This document shows, in pieces, positions 1 to 5,606 of a stretch of DNA of 9,397 nt. Within the stretch, counting starts at the first letter, position 1. Each line of letters begins with the position of its first letter. A program made the position numbers and the translations under genes. Origin of the DNA: Arenicella sp. GTDB taxonomy: Bacteria; Pseudomonadota; Gammaproteobacteria; Arenicellales; Arenicellaceae. The stretch is taken from assembly GCA_023299895.1 (NCBI GenBank), contig JALZWI010000281.1:1-9397 (forward strand). The letters are read 5' to 3'. The notes under the pieces were generated by a model, which was given only the letters and a program-made list of their open reading frames with translations, ran no database searches and was not told the origin of the DNA.

Positions 1-320
1 TAGAAATGATGGTTGAAACAGGCTGTGACGGCTTAGGTTTGGACTGGACGGTTGATATTGCAGATGCCAGATCTAGAGTTGGTGATAAAGTAGTATTGCA
101 AGGTAATATGGACCCAGTTGTAATGAATACAAACCCTAAGGTGGTTGAGCAACAAGCAATTGATGTTTTACAATCCTATGGACAACATGACACTTCTAGT
201 AAAGGGCATATTTTTAATTTAGGCCATGGTATTCAACCTCATGCTAATCCAGATAATATGGCAGCCTTAGTACAAACAATTCAATCACAAAGCGCACGAT
301 TCCATCAGAGCAATGATTAA
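1..320 (+). CDS. hemE: Uroporphyrinogen decarboxylase HemE, C-terminal part (5' truncated by window edge)
   Basis: HemE decarboxylates the four acetate side chains of uroporphyrinogen III to give coproporphyrinogen III in cytoplasmic haem synthesis. The frame is open from base 3, with no start in the window, and ends at TAA 318-320, so only about the last 105 residues are present. Family motifs seen are ETGCDGLGLDW, then DIADAR, then QGNMDP, and the C-terminal signature HIFNLGHGI, all in the order and spacing of bacterial HemE. The ATG at base 6 is internal, not a start. The last 8 bp overlap the start of the phosphatase gene, so the two are probably translated from one mRNA. No terminator follows. 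Confidence 0.96.
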   Translation, partial: EMMVETGCDGLGLDWTVDIADARSRVGDKVVLQGNMDPVVMNTNPKVVEQQAIDVLQSYGQHDTSSKGHIFNLGHGIQPHANPDNMAALVQTIQSQSARFHQSND

Positions 321-780
321 CTTTGACCTAGTAGAGCCTGGCGTATTTATTGGTAGTGCTCCACAGTCGAGTGTGGATGTTGCGCGACTCAAGCAAATGA
401 AAATCACGGCGATCATTTGCTTGCAAAGTGACGATGATTTAAAGGCACGTAAAATAGATTGGTCAAAACTCCAGGAGTCATATAAACATAATGATATTTC
501 AGTTAATCGTTTTCCGATCAACGATTTTGATGAAGTAGATCTAGGGTGCAAAGTAGTTGAACCGATTAAACGACTTAATGAGTTGTTGTCTGCTAAGCAC
601 AAGGTTTATGTACATTGCAATGCTGGCGTTTGCCGGGCTCCGGCGACCGTTTTAGGCTATTTATGTCATTACCAGGGTATGTCACTCGAAGCAGGCTTAG
701 GGCAAATACGGATTGCTCGTCCAATTGCTAACCCCTATAAAAGCGCGGTTGAAAAAGCGCTTATCGAGTTGGCAGGATAA
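313..780 (+). CDS. Small dual-specificity (Cys-based) phosphatase resembling plant glucan phosphatases
   Basis: A complete 155-residue single-domain protein without signal peptide or membrane segment. The CX5R phosphatase loop is HCNAGVCRAP at residues 101-110, giving nucleophile Cys102 and phosphate-binding Arg108. The likely general acid is Asp71 or Asp73 in NDFDEVDL, about 30 residues earlier as usual. Beyond the loop, the order ICLQSDDDL, PINDFDEVDL, VYVHCNAG, RAPA and GYLCHYQG resembles, from memory, the catalytic domain of Arabidopsis SEX4/LSF2, which dephosphorylate starch. The glucan-phosphatase form CxAGxGR is present except that the second Gly is Cys107. No carbohydrate-binding domain is fused. 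The ATG overlaps the end of hemE by 8 bp, which suggests translational coupling. The phosphatase fold is secure; the substrate (glucan, phosphoprotein or other) is not known. Confidence 0.85.
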   Translation: MINFDLVEPGVFIGSAPQSSVDVARLKQMKITAIICLQSDDDLKARKIDWSKLQESYKHNDISVNRFPINDFDEVDLGCKVVEPIKRLNELLSAKHKVYVHCNAGVCRAPATVLGYLCHYQGMSLEAGLGQIRIARPIANPYKSAVEKALIELAG

Positions 781-790
781 TCACGCCTGA

Positions 791-834
791 TTTAGAAAGC
801 GGATTCTAATTAGACAGCAAATTCTAAATTAGAT
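791..834 (+). promoter_or_regulatory. Putative tandem operator upstream of phasin 1
   Basis: Two 18-bp inverted repeats abut exactly: TTAGAA-N6-TTCTAA at 792-809 and TTAGAC-N6-TTCTAA at 810-827. A further half-site TTAGAT lies at 829-834. The junctions create the palindrome TCTAATTAGA at 805-814 and the near-palindrome TCTAAATTAGA at 823-833. The block is 37/43 identical to one before the second phasin gene (2377-2419) and lies almost the same distance from the start codon. Paired 6-bp half-sites in an 18-bp unit suit a dimeric TetR-type repressor; the PhaD-like regulator encoded between the two phasins is the obvious candidate, by inference. No clear -10 box was found after this copy. Confidence 0.6.
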
Positions 835-871
835 AAGTAGAATTCCAAACATCGAAACTAATTGATTATTT

Positions 872-875
872 GGAG
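872..875 (+). promoter_or_regulatory. Ribosome binding site deciding the phasin 1 start
   Basis: GGAG lies 7 nt before ATG 883. It selects this ATG over the in-frame TTG at 862, which has no Shine-Dalgarno sequence and would add an unrelated 7-residue leader. Confidence 0.7.
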
Positions 876-882
876 TTACATA

Positions 883-1356
883 ATGGCTACTAAAAAAACA
901 ACCGCAAAGAAAACTTCTGCTAAAGCGACTAAATCAAGCGCGGTATCAGAAGTAACAAAACAACAACGTGCAGCATTAAAGTTGATCAATGACAATCTTG
1001 ATAATGCTCAAGATTTGGCTAAAAAGACATATTTAGCAAGTTTAGGTGTTGTTGGGCGTTCTTATGAAGAAGTTAAAACTCGTTACGTTAAAGCGACTGA
1101 GAGTGCGCAAGCGCGTTATGAAAAAATGACCACTGACAGTCAAGAATTCGTAAAAGATTTGGTTGATCGTGGTGAAAAAGTTCAAGACGAAGCAGGTGAT
1201 TTGATCAAAGAAAGCCGTGCGTCTGTTGAAGAGCAAATCGAGGCAGCAAAAAAACGCCTAGGTGGTTTTGTCTCAATCGTTGATGTACCGGCTCGGTTAC
1301 AGGACGTTTCAGACAAATTGGAATCTTTAAGTAAGGATCTTAAAAAGTCTGCATAA
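883..1356 (+). CDS. PHA granule-associated protein (phasin, PhaF/PhaI family), short form
   Basis: Phasins coat the surface of intracellular polyhydroxyalkanoate granules and control their size and number. This 157-residue protein has a short Lys/Thr/Ala-rich N-terminus (residues 1-20, beginning MATKKTTAKK) and then a long, charged, Cys-free helical region typical of the family. Family features are TYLASLGVVGRSYEE (49-63), the FVKDLVDRGEKVQ segment near residues 85-97, and the C-terminal IVDVPARLQDVSDKL heptad-like part. The last block closely matches VVDIPGRLRQAAKK in the second phasin of the window. The gene has its own putative operator upstream and a strong terminator 19 bp downstream, so it is probably a single-gene transcription unit. 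No transmembrane or signal segment is seen. Symbol left blank because phaF and phaI usage depends on the synthase locus, which is absent. Confidence 0.88.
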   Translation: MATKKTTAKKTSAKATKSSAVSEVTKQQRAALKLINDNLDNAQDLAKKTYLASLGVVGRSYEEVKTRYVKATESAQARYEKMTTDSQEFVKDLVDRGEKVQDEAGDLIKESRASVEEQIEAAKKRLGGFVSIVDVPARLQDVSDKLESLSKDLKKSA

Positions 1357-1374
1357 CTTCTTAAGCAATATCTA

Positions 1375-1412
1375 GCATAAAAAAAGCCTGTTTTTGCAGG
1401 CTTTTTTTATGC
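1375..1412 (+). terminator. Rho-independent terminator after phasin 1
   Basis: A perfect 16-bp hairpin: GCAT, seven A and GCCTG (1375-1390), then loop TTTTTG (1391-1396), then CAGGC, seven T and ATGC (1397-1412). The GC core followed by the T7 tract is a classic intrinsic terminator for the phasin transcript. The A7 tract gives the mirrored form on the other strand, but no - strand gene would use it. It separates phasin 1 from the tetR-type gene. Confidence 0.93.
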
Positions 1413-1443
1413 ATTAGTGTTTGCTAAGCTAAACCCGATAAAC

Positions 1444-1460
1444 TAAGTCTGATAGACTTA
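1444..1460 (+). promoter_or_regulatory. Palindrome immediately before the TetR-type gene (possible autoregulatory operator)
   Basis: TAAGTCT (1444-1450), GAT, AGACTTA (1454-1460) form a perfect 7-bp inverted repeat with a 3-bp centre, ending 4 bp before ATG 1465. It occupies the place where a Shine-Dalgarno sequence should be, and none is visible. It could be a DNA operator for autorepression or an RNA hairpin limiting translation. Its half-sites differ from the TTAGAA/TTCTAA boxes of the phasin promoters. Confidence 0.4.
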
Positions 1461-1464
1461 TCGA

Positions 1465-2049
1465 ATGGCAAAATTAAGTACCCGTGATTTGATCTTAGAT
1501 GTAGCATTAGTGCTGCTTAATGAGCGTGGAGAAAGCGTTGTCACCAGTGTTGATTTAGCCGTTGAAATGAACATTAGCCCAGGTAATTTATATTATCATT
1601 TTAAGGGAAAAGAAGAAGTTGTTGAAGAGCTCTATGCGCAGTTTCATGCACGACTGATACTTGCAATGCAAGAAATCACTTCTCAGGCTAAAGGAGATAG
1701 TAAAGAAACCTTAGCTGCTTTATGTGTCGTCTCAGATATATTGCAACAGTTTAAATTCATCAGTCAGGATATTACTGGTTTACATAACCGTTACCCCACG
1801 TTACGACGATCTCTTGCTAAGATATTAAGTCTGTTACATCAGTCACTGGTTGCACTCGTTAAGTTGGTTATGGATAGATCGAAGGTGACAAATTCAGATA
1901 ACGTGTCTCGTTTGTTAGCCGACAATTTAATGTTTACACTGATTAATTACGGCGCATACTTAGTCTTAATTGATCCACACCAGCAGTTGCAAGAAACATC
2001 GATCGAAGAACATTTATATTTGCATTTTTTGCCATTTATAGAAGATTAA
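1465..2049 (+). CDS. TetR-family transcriptional regulator, PhaD-like
   Basis: A 194-residue protein with an N-terminal TetR helix-turn-helix domain (about residues 5-55). The recognition segment NISPGNLYYHFKGKEEVVEEL (36-56) is close to that of Pseudomonas PhaD (recalled ISPGNLYYHFHGKE). The rest is a helical ligand-binding domain with the PhaD-like stretch FKFISQDITGLHNRYPTLRRSL. PhaD controls phasin and synthase genes in Pseudomonas, apparently sensing a PHA-metabolism ligand. Position supports the same job here: phasin genes lie on both sides, and a PHA-system gene follows after 18 bp, probably in the same transcript. Translation starts at ATG 1465, directly after a palindrome and without a visible ribosome site, so expression may be low or regulated. 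Family assignment is firm; the PhaD role and targets are inferred. Gene symbol withheld because orthology was not tested. Confidence 0.85.
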   Translation: MAKLSTRDLILDVALVLLNERGESVVTSVDLAVEMNISPGNLYYHFKGKEEVVEELYAQFHARLILAMQEITSQAKGDSKETLAALCVVSDILQQFKFISQDITGLHNRYPTLRRSLAKILSLLHQSLVALVKLVMDRSKVTNSDNVSRLLADNLMFTLINYGAYLVLIDPHQQLQETSIEEHLYLHFLPFIED

Positions 2050-2056
2050 TAATTTT

Positions 2057-2063
2057 GAGGAGA
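2057..2063 (+). promoter_or_regulatory. Ribosome binding site supporting a GTG start
   Basis: GAGGAGA ends 4 nt before GTG 2068 and is the best Shine-Dalgarno match in the window. It supports the non-ATG start of the PHA-system protein; no in-frame ATG occurs until residue 7. Confidence 0.75.
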
Positions 2064-2067
2064 TTGT

Positions 2068-2358
2068 GTGGCTAAAAACATAAAAATTTGTCGGCAACAT
2101 GAAATGGAATATGACGAATGTCGTGAGGTTGCTCAACAGTTGCTAGACAAGCTGGTCGACCATTTTGGTGGAAGCATTAGCTGTATTGGTGATGATTACC
2201 AATACCGTCATCCAACAGGGATAAAAGCAGTTATTGAAGCACGTGCAAAAGAGTTTAACGTCAATGTTAAATTGGGCTTGTTAACAGGCGCATTGGCTCC
2301 AAGGTTAGATGAAGAAATTAATCGAGTACTAGATGAGCACCTCGGTAGTTCTGTTTGA
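2068..2358 (+). CDS. Polyhydroxyalkanoic acid system family protein (PHA_gran_rgn)
   Basis: A 96-residue soluble protein starting at GTG 2068 behind a strong ribosome site. It matches the small PHA_gran_rgn family (PF09650, from memory), found next to PHA synthesis and granule genes. Typical features are an N-terminal basic segment, a long helix of the type DECREVAQQLLDKLVDHFGG (16-35), a middle strand containing YRHPTGIKAVIEARAKEF, and the ending LLTGALAPRLDEEINRVLDEHL. The molecular function of the family is not established; a part in granule regulation is assumed from gene context. The gene follows the TetR-type gene by 18 bp, so the two probably form an operon. The phasin 2 operator lies just after its stop codon, and no terminator is visible between them. 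Confidence 0.82.
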   Translation: MAKNIKICRQHEMEYDECREVAQQLLDKLVDHFGGSISCIGDDYQYRHPTGIKAVIEARAKEFNVNVKLGLLTGALAPRLDEEINRVLDEHLGSSV

Positions 2359-2376
2359 TGCGAATGGGCGCTAAGG

Positions 2377-2420
2377 TTTAGAAAGTTAATTCTAATTAGA
2401 CGGCGAATTCTAAATTGGAC
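2377..2420 (+). promoter_or_regulatory. Putative tandem operator upstream of phasin 2
   Basis: Second copy of the block at 791-834. Here TTAGAA-N6-TTCTAA is at 2378-2395 and abuts TTAGAC-N6-TTCTAA at 2396-2413. The third box has changed to TTGGAC (2415-2420). That box could double as a -35 element, with GATAAA (2438-2443) as -10 after 17 bp, although the match to sigma-70 consensus is only moderate. Most differences between the copies lie in the N6 spacers, as expected if the half-sites are the selected part. The block ends 52 bp before ATG 2472, against 49 bp in copy 1. Confidence 0.6.
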
Positions 2421-2471
2421 TGATACTCTAAGCATTCGATAAATACGAGATATATTCTAGAGGAAGAAGAG

Positions 2472-3119
2472 ATGGCTGATACTAAAAAAACAACCGAGAA
2501 AGTAACTAATACGACGGCAAAGAAAACAGTAAAAAAAGTATCTACGAAAGCGGTGGCTAAACCTGTTGCAAAAAAAGTAGGTAAAAAGTTAGCTAAAAAA
2601 GCAACCAAGAAACCTATTGCAAAGAAAACGACTAAAAAAGCAACGAAGAAAGCAGTTAAAAAAAATGCGAAAAAAGTAAGCAAGAAAACCAGTAAAAACG
2701 CTTCCTCAAAAAAGGATAATCGGTTTGAGCAATTACAGAGTTTACTGCAAGATAATTTGAGTGGTATTAATGCTGATGGGGCTGAAGCCTTGGCAAAGAA
2801 TATCTGGTTAGCGGGATTGGGCGCTTACTCAAAGACATTTGACGAAATTGCAGAACGAGTTGATGATATGCAAGATAGGTATTCAACAATAAATTCAGAG
2901 GGTCAAAAAATCTTTCAAGATTTAGTTAAACATGGCGACTCGATGCAAAGTGATATTGAAAAGACAGTTAAGAAAGGACGCGATACATTAGAAGACAGAG
3001 TTGAAGACTTCAAAGAGCGCTTTGGTGGTAGTTTGTCTTCAGTGGTTGATATCCCAGGTCGATTAAGACAAGCCGCTAAGAAAGTCGATAAACTGAGCAA
3101 TAAATTAAAGAAAAAGTAG
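2472..3119 (+). CDS. Phasin with long histone-H1-like lysine-rich N-terminal tail (PhaF-like)
   Basis: A 215-residue PHA granule coat protein in two parts. Residues 1-82 form a disordered basic tail with 32 lysines among the first 81 residues. From residue 34 to 72, KK pairs recur almost every four residues (KKxx), with Ala, Thr, Val and Pro between. Residues 85-215 form a phasin domain with IWLAGLGAYSKTF (111-123), FQDLVKHGD (148-156), then VVDIPGRLRQAAKK and a Lys-rich end. Such tails resemble histone H1 and Pseudomonas PhaF, which ties PHA granules to the nucleoid and helps their partition. In PhaF the basic repeat is C-terminal; here it is N-terminal. Nucleoid binding is therefore inferred. 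The start is ATG 2472 with AGGA at 2461-2464. A putative operator shared with phasin 1 lies upstream and a terminator downstream. Confidence 0.88.
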   Translation: MADTKKTTEKVTNTTAKKTVKKVSTKAVAKPVAKKVGKKLAKKATKKPIAKKTTKKATKKAVKKNAKKVSKKTSKNASSKKDNRFEQLQSLLQDNLSGINADGAEALAKNIWLAGLGAYSKTFDEIAERVDDMQDRYSTINSEGQKIFQDLVKHGDSMQSDIEKTVKKGRDTLEDRVEDFKERFGGSLSSVVDIPGRLRQAAKKVDKLSNKLKKK

Positions 3120-3192
3120 CAATCGATTTGAAACTAGATCAACTTTATTTGGTTTCTAAATGCTAAGTATTTAAGAGAAGGTTTGATAATAG

Positions 3193-3216
3193 AGCGCTGA
3201 TTCTCCGGCGTTTTTT
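3193..3216 (+). terminator. Probable Rho-independent terminator after phasin 2
   Basis: CGCTG (3195-3199), loop ATTCTC, CGGCG (3206-3210) form a short GC-rich stem with one G-T wobble, extendable by AG/TT at its base, followed by six T (3211-3216). The T tract overlaps the stop codon of the convergent patatin gene. In the - direction the stem lacks a following T tract, so it serves the + strand only. Confidence 0.7.
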
Positions 3217-4693
3217 ATGCTCGTTTGACTAACTTCACTTGATTCTTTTTTTCAGCTCTTTTGCTTTTGTTGATTAAATCGCGATCTAGTTTTTTTACGA
3301 ATTTATCTAAAGCTCTACTTATATGAGTTTGGATACGTATCTTTTCTAGAGACGGCCAAGTTGACTTTTCTCCATCAGCAATTAGCTCTAGGATTTCTTT
3401 GCTCGATTGTGCGGACAGAGCTTTAGTCGGATTTAAAAATCGGTTTGACGGCAGAATATTGATATCCCCTGTATAGGATTGGGAAACAATCGAAATATAG
3501 CCGTTAATTAATTTACTGAAATAAGAGTCCGAATTAAAGGGTTTTTGCACGATATACGAAGCCGCCAGCCCCCAGTCTTTGATAGTTTTCATACTGGTTG
3601 CACTTATGGTCGAAATAATTCCAGGATGTTTTTTTTGAGGGTTGATAAACGGCAAGGCCAGAGGATTAGTTTGGCTGACAATGAAATGATTAACACCATA
3701 CAATCGCGATAAACGTTTCATTGGTAAGTCATCACTGAGTGAACCGTCAACCCATTTACGTTGGCTAAGATAAGGCACTCGATCTCCATTGACATCTTTA
3801 GCCATCAAGGTGACTGGCTCGAACACGCCTGGTATACAGCATGATGCCAATACTGCCTCACGTAACATCACATTAGGTGTAGTGATAGCGTTTAGTAGGC
3901 GAGACTTCTGATGTTTTTCTGCAGGGGCAATTGAAATATTGATACGCAAACCAGAAATTTTATAGGCTTCTGAAAACGTAAGATCTGGAATCAGTTTTGC
4001 GATCGTATTTTTGAAATCGTTTTGATCAATTTTACTTTTACCAAGAAGAGATAGCTTATTTATAATACTCCGCAATTCTTGCTCAAAATCCATGAACTCA
4101 GGTTCAAATATTTTACCAAGCGCTGAATTGCTACGTGAACCAGCAATCCCAGCAATCAAAGCTCCTCCACTGGAGCCTGATATGATCTCAGGAATTAATT
4201 CCTGTTGCCAGAGCGCTTTTAGCACACCGATATGAAAAAATAAAAAAGTTCCAGAACCGCTCATTAGAAATGCTGAACGACCAAAACAGAGTTGTGCGCG
4301 ATGAAAAAAATCAATTTTTTCATCTAAGCTAACACCTTTTAATCTTGGTTTTGCTAAATGCTCAAGACAGCGCGACACTTCTTTTGAGTATTCCTCAATT
4401 AACCGTTTGGTGCCAAATTTTGCTTGTGTGTACAAATCTGATCGCCCCATGCCACCGAGATTGCCATGGATTCCTTCGTTCAAAGCATATAATAGGTCAG
4501 TGTTATTATTTGCACGACGCAATGATTTCATTAAATTGACGCGACTTCGAATACTTATATGATCATAGCGGCGAGTGTTGTCATTTTTTTTCCACTTTGC
4601 CAAACCACTCTGTTCGTCATGGGCAATAGCGGCCGTACGCCATTCTTTATAAGAACTCGCATTAGCCATTTTTCGCTCTAGAGCTTTAGTCAT
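3215..4693 (-). CDS. DUF3336 / patatin-like serine lipase (TGL/SDP1-type acylhydrolase)
   Basis: A 492-residue protein counted from ATG 4693. An in-frame GTG at 4705 would add four residues; neither start has a good ribosome site, and MTKALERKMANASSYKEW fits the family start better. The N-terminal part (about 15-130) resembles DUF3336, the domain before the patatin fold in yeast Tgl3/4/5 and plant SDP1 triacylglycerol lipases. The patatin domain follows from about 135: oxyanion region SGSGT (145-149), nucleophile elbow GSSGG (173-177, Ser175), and catalytic Asp316 in VDGSLSDDLP. No signal peptide or membrane helix is seen, so it should act in the cytoplasm on neutral lipid, phospholipid or possibly granule-bound substrate. 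The C-terminus is rich in Lys/Arg. It follows the ParA gene by 28 bp, so the two are probably co-transcribed, and it faces the phasin genes. The substrate is unknown. Confidence 0.87.
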   Translation of the reverse strand: MTKALERKMANASSYKEWRTAAIAHDEQSGLAKWKKNDNTRRYDHISIRSRVNLMKSLRRANNNTDLLYALNEGIHGNLGGMGRSDLYTQAKFGTKRLIEEYSKEVSRCLEHLAKPRLKGVSLDEKIDFFHRAQLCFGRSAFLMSGSGTFLFFHIGVLKALWQQELIPEIISGSSGGALIAGIAGSRSNSALGKIFEPEFMDFEQELRSIINKLSLLGKSKIDQNDFKNTIAKLIPDLTFSEAYKISGLRINISIAPAEKHQKSRLLNAITTPNVMLREAVLASCCIPGVFEPVTLMAKDVNGDRVPYLSQRKWVDGSLSDDLPMKRLSRLYGVNHFIVSQTNPLALPFINPQKKHPGIISTISATSMKTIKDWGLAASYIVQKPFNSDSYFSKLINGYISIVSQSYTGDINILPSNRFLNPTKALSAQSSKEILELIADGEKSTWPSLEKIRIQTHISRALDKFVKKLDRDLINKSKRAEKKNQVKLVKRA

Positions 4694-4721
4694 ACGTATG
4701 ATCACAGTGATATTCTATTAG

Positions 4722-5522
4722 TTACTTCTTTTTAGTGAAGGCTATTTTAGCACGGGAATTTTTTTTGAGTGCCGCATAGAGATCAACAAATTCTTGTGTC
4801 ACTTTATGTTTTCTATCCAAATAAATTAATGGAGTATTGCTCGCGTGAGATTCTTTAACCTTAACTGATGAGGAAATAAAGGGCTTTAATAGTTTAAACT
4901 TATCTTTTGCGAGTTGTTTGACGGCTTCTTGGGGTAACTTTGCCCGAGCTTGAAATTGGTTGACGATGACACCTTCGATAACAAGATCAGGATTATGATC
5001 TTCGATGATTTCTTCTAGCTCTTCAGTCAGGTCAATCATCGCCTCACGCGCAAACACATCGCAGTCATAGGGGAGTAAGCATCGATCGGCAGCGATTAAG
5101 GCTGATAATGTAAAGAAGTTCAGCGCAGGCGGAGTATCAATATAAATTTCGTCAAATCGATCATCTATACTGATAAGAAAATCGCGGAATTTATAGATTT
5201 TGTGTTTCGCCTCTAATTTTCCCTCAAGGTCAATCAAAGAGTAACTCGCTGAAATCAGTGAAAGGTTTTCAAATGCAGTTTTACGAATGTAATCATCCGC
5301 CGTAAAATCTCGATAATTGCGACTGATAGTCGATTCCATGAACTCAGCAATACCGACCACATTATCCTTGCCGCTGTGACCTAGATAGGCTGTAGTGTTT
5401 GCTTGAGGGTCCAAATCGACTACTAAGACTTTGTTGCCAGATTGTGCTGAAATGGCCGCTAGATTACAGGTAATAGTTGATTTACCAACACCGCCTTTGC
5501 GATTGAATATGACTCTTTTCAT
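4722..5522 (-). CDS. Orphan ParA/Soj-family deviant-Walker ATPase
   Basis: A 266-residue P-loop ATPase. The deviant Walker A motif RKGGVGKST (8-16) has both the signature Lys9 and Lys14. Walker A' is VVDLDPQAN (34-42) and Walker B is IYIDTPP (126-132, Asp129). It starts almost directly at the P-loop strand, so it has no N-terminal HTH like plasmid P1-type ParA. Dimers of this family bind DNA nonspecifically when loaded with ATP and move plasmids, chromosomes, chemoreceptor clusters, carboxysomes or other cargo over the nucleoid. No ParB, parS-like repeat or MinE-like partner gene is adjacent; the next gene, 28 bp on, is a patatin-like lipase. The C-terminus is basic (KKNSRAKIAFTKKK). Cargo is unknown; the neighbouring granule genes make a storage granule an attractive but untested candidate. 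Upstream is the biotin operon in the same direction. Confidence 0.9.
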   Translation of the reverse strand: MKRVIFNRKGGVGKSTITCNLAAISAQSGNKVLVVDLDPQANTTAYLGHSGKDNVVGIAEFMESTISRNYRDFTADDYIRKTAFENLSLISASYSLIDLEGKLEAKHKIYKFRDFLISIDDRFDEIYIDTPPALNFFTLSALIAADRCLLPYDCDVFAREAMIDLTEELEEIIEDHNPDLVIEGVIVNQFQARAKLPQEAVKQLAKDKFKLLKPFISSSVKVKESHASNTPLIYLDRKHKVTQEFVDLYAALKKNSRAKIAFTKKK

Positions 5523-5563
5523 GATTACGGCTATGATAAATAAGAATAAATGTTCTTGCTAGT

Positions 5564-5591
5564 ATTGTATCTCTAATATTGTATTTGAAAA
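5564..5591 (-). promoter_or_regulatory. Possible sigma-70 promoter for the parA-patatin pair
   Basis: On the - strand, TTTTCA (complement of 5586-5591) and TACAAT (complement of 5564-5569) are separated by 16 bp, with 4/6 and 5/6 matches to consensus. They lie in the 84-bp AT-rich gap between bioD and parA, about 42 bp before the start codon. AT-rich DNA yields such matches by chance, so this is tentative. Confidence 0.3.
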
Positions 5592-5606
5592 GCCATTAAT
5601 TTACTG

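Noticed and set aside
805..833. Palindromes before phasin 1 as a terminator for hemE and the phosphatase gene
   Set aside because: The stems contain almost no GC pairs and no T tract follows; the same block before phasin 2 points to an operator.
2396..2683. 95-codon open frame on the - strand rich in Phe, Val and Ala, looking like a membrane protein
   Set aside because: It is the complement of the AAA/AAG-rich lysine tail of phasin 2, which reads as Phe/Leu on the other strand. It also runs over the putative operator and has no family likeness.
3129..3156. Inverted repeat GAAAC...GTTTC downstream of phasin 2
   Set aside because: Arms are only 5 bp with a long gap; the hairpin at 3193-3216 is the better terminator.
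4722..5522. ParA gene as a sign of a plasmid, integrated element or chromosome-partition locus
   Set aside because: There is no ParB, parS-like repeat set, replication gene, integrase or attachment site, and base composition matches the biotin genes next to it.
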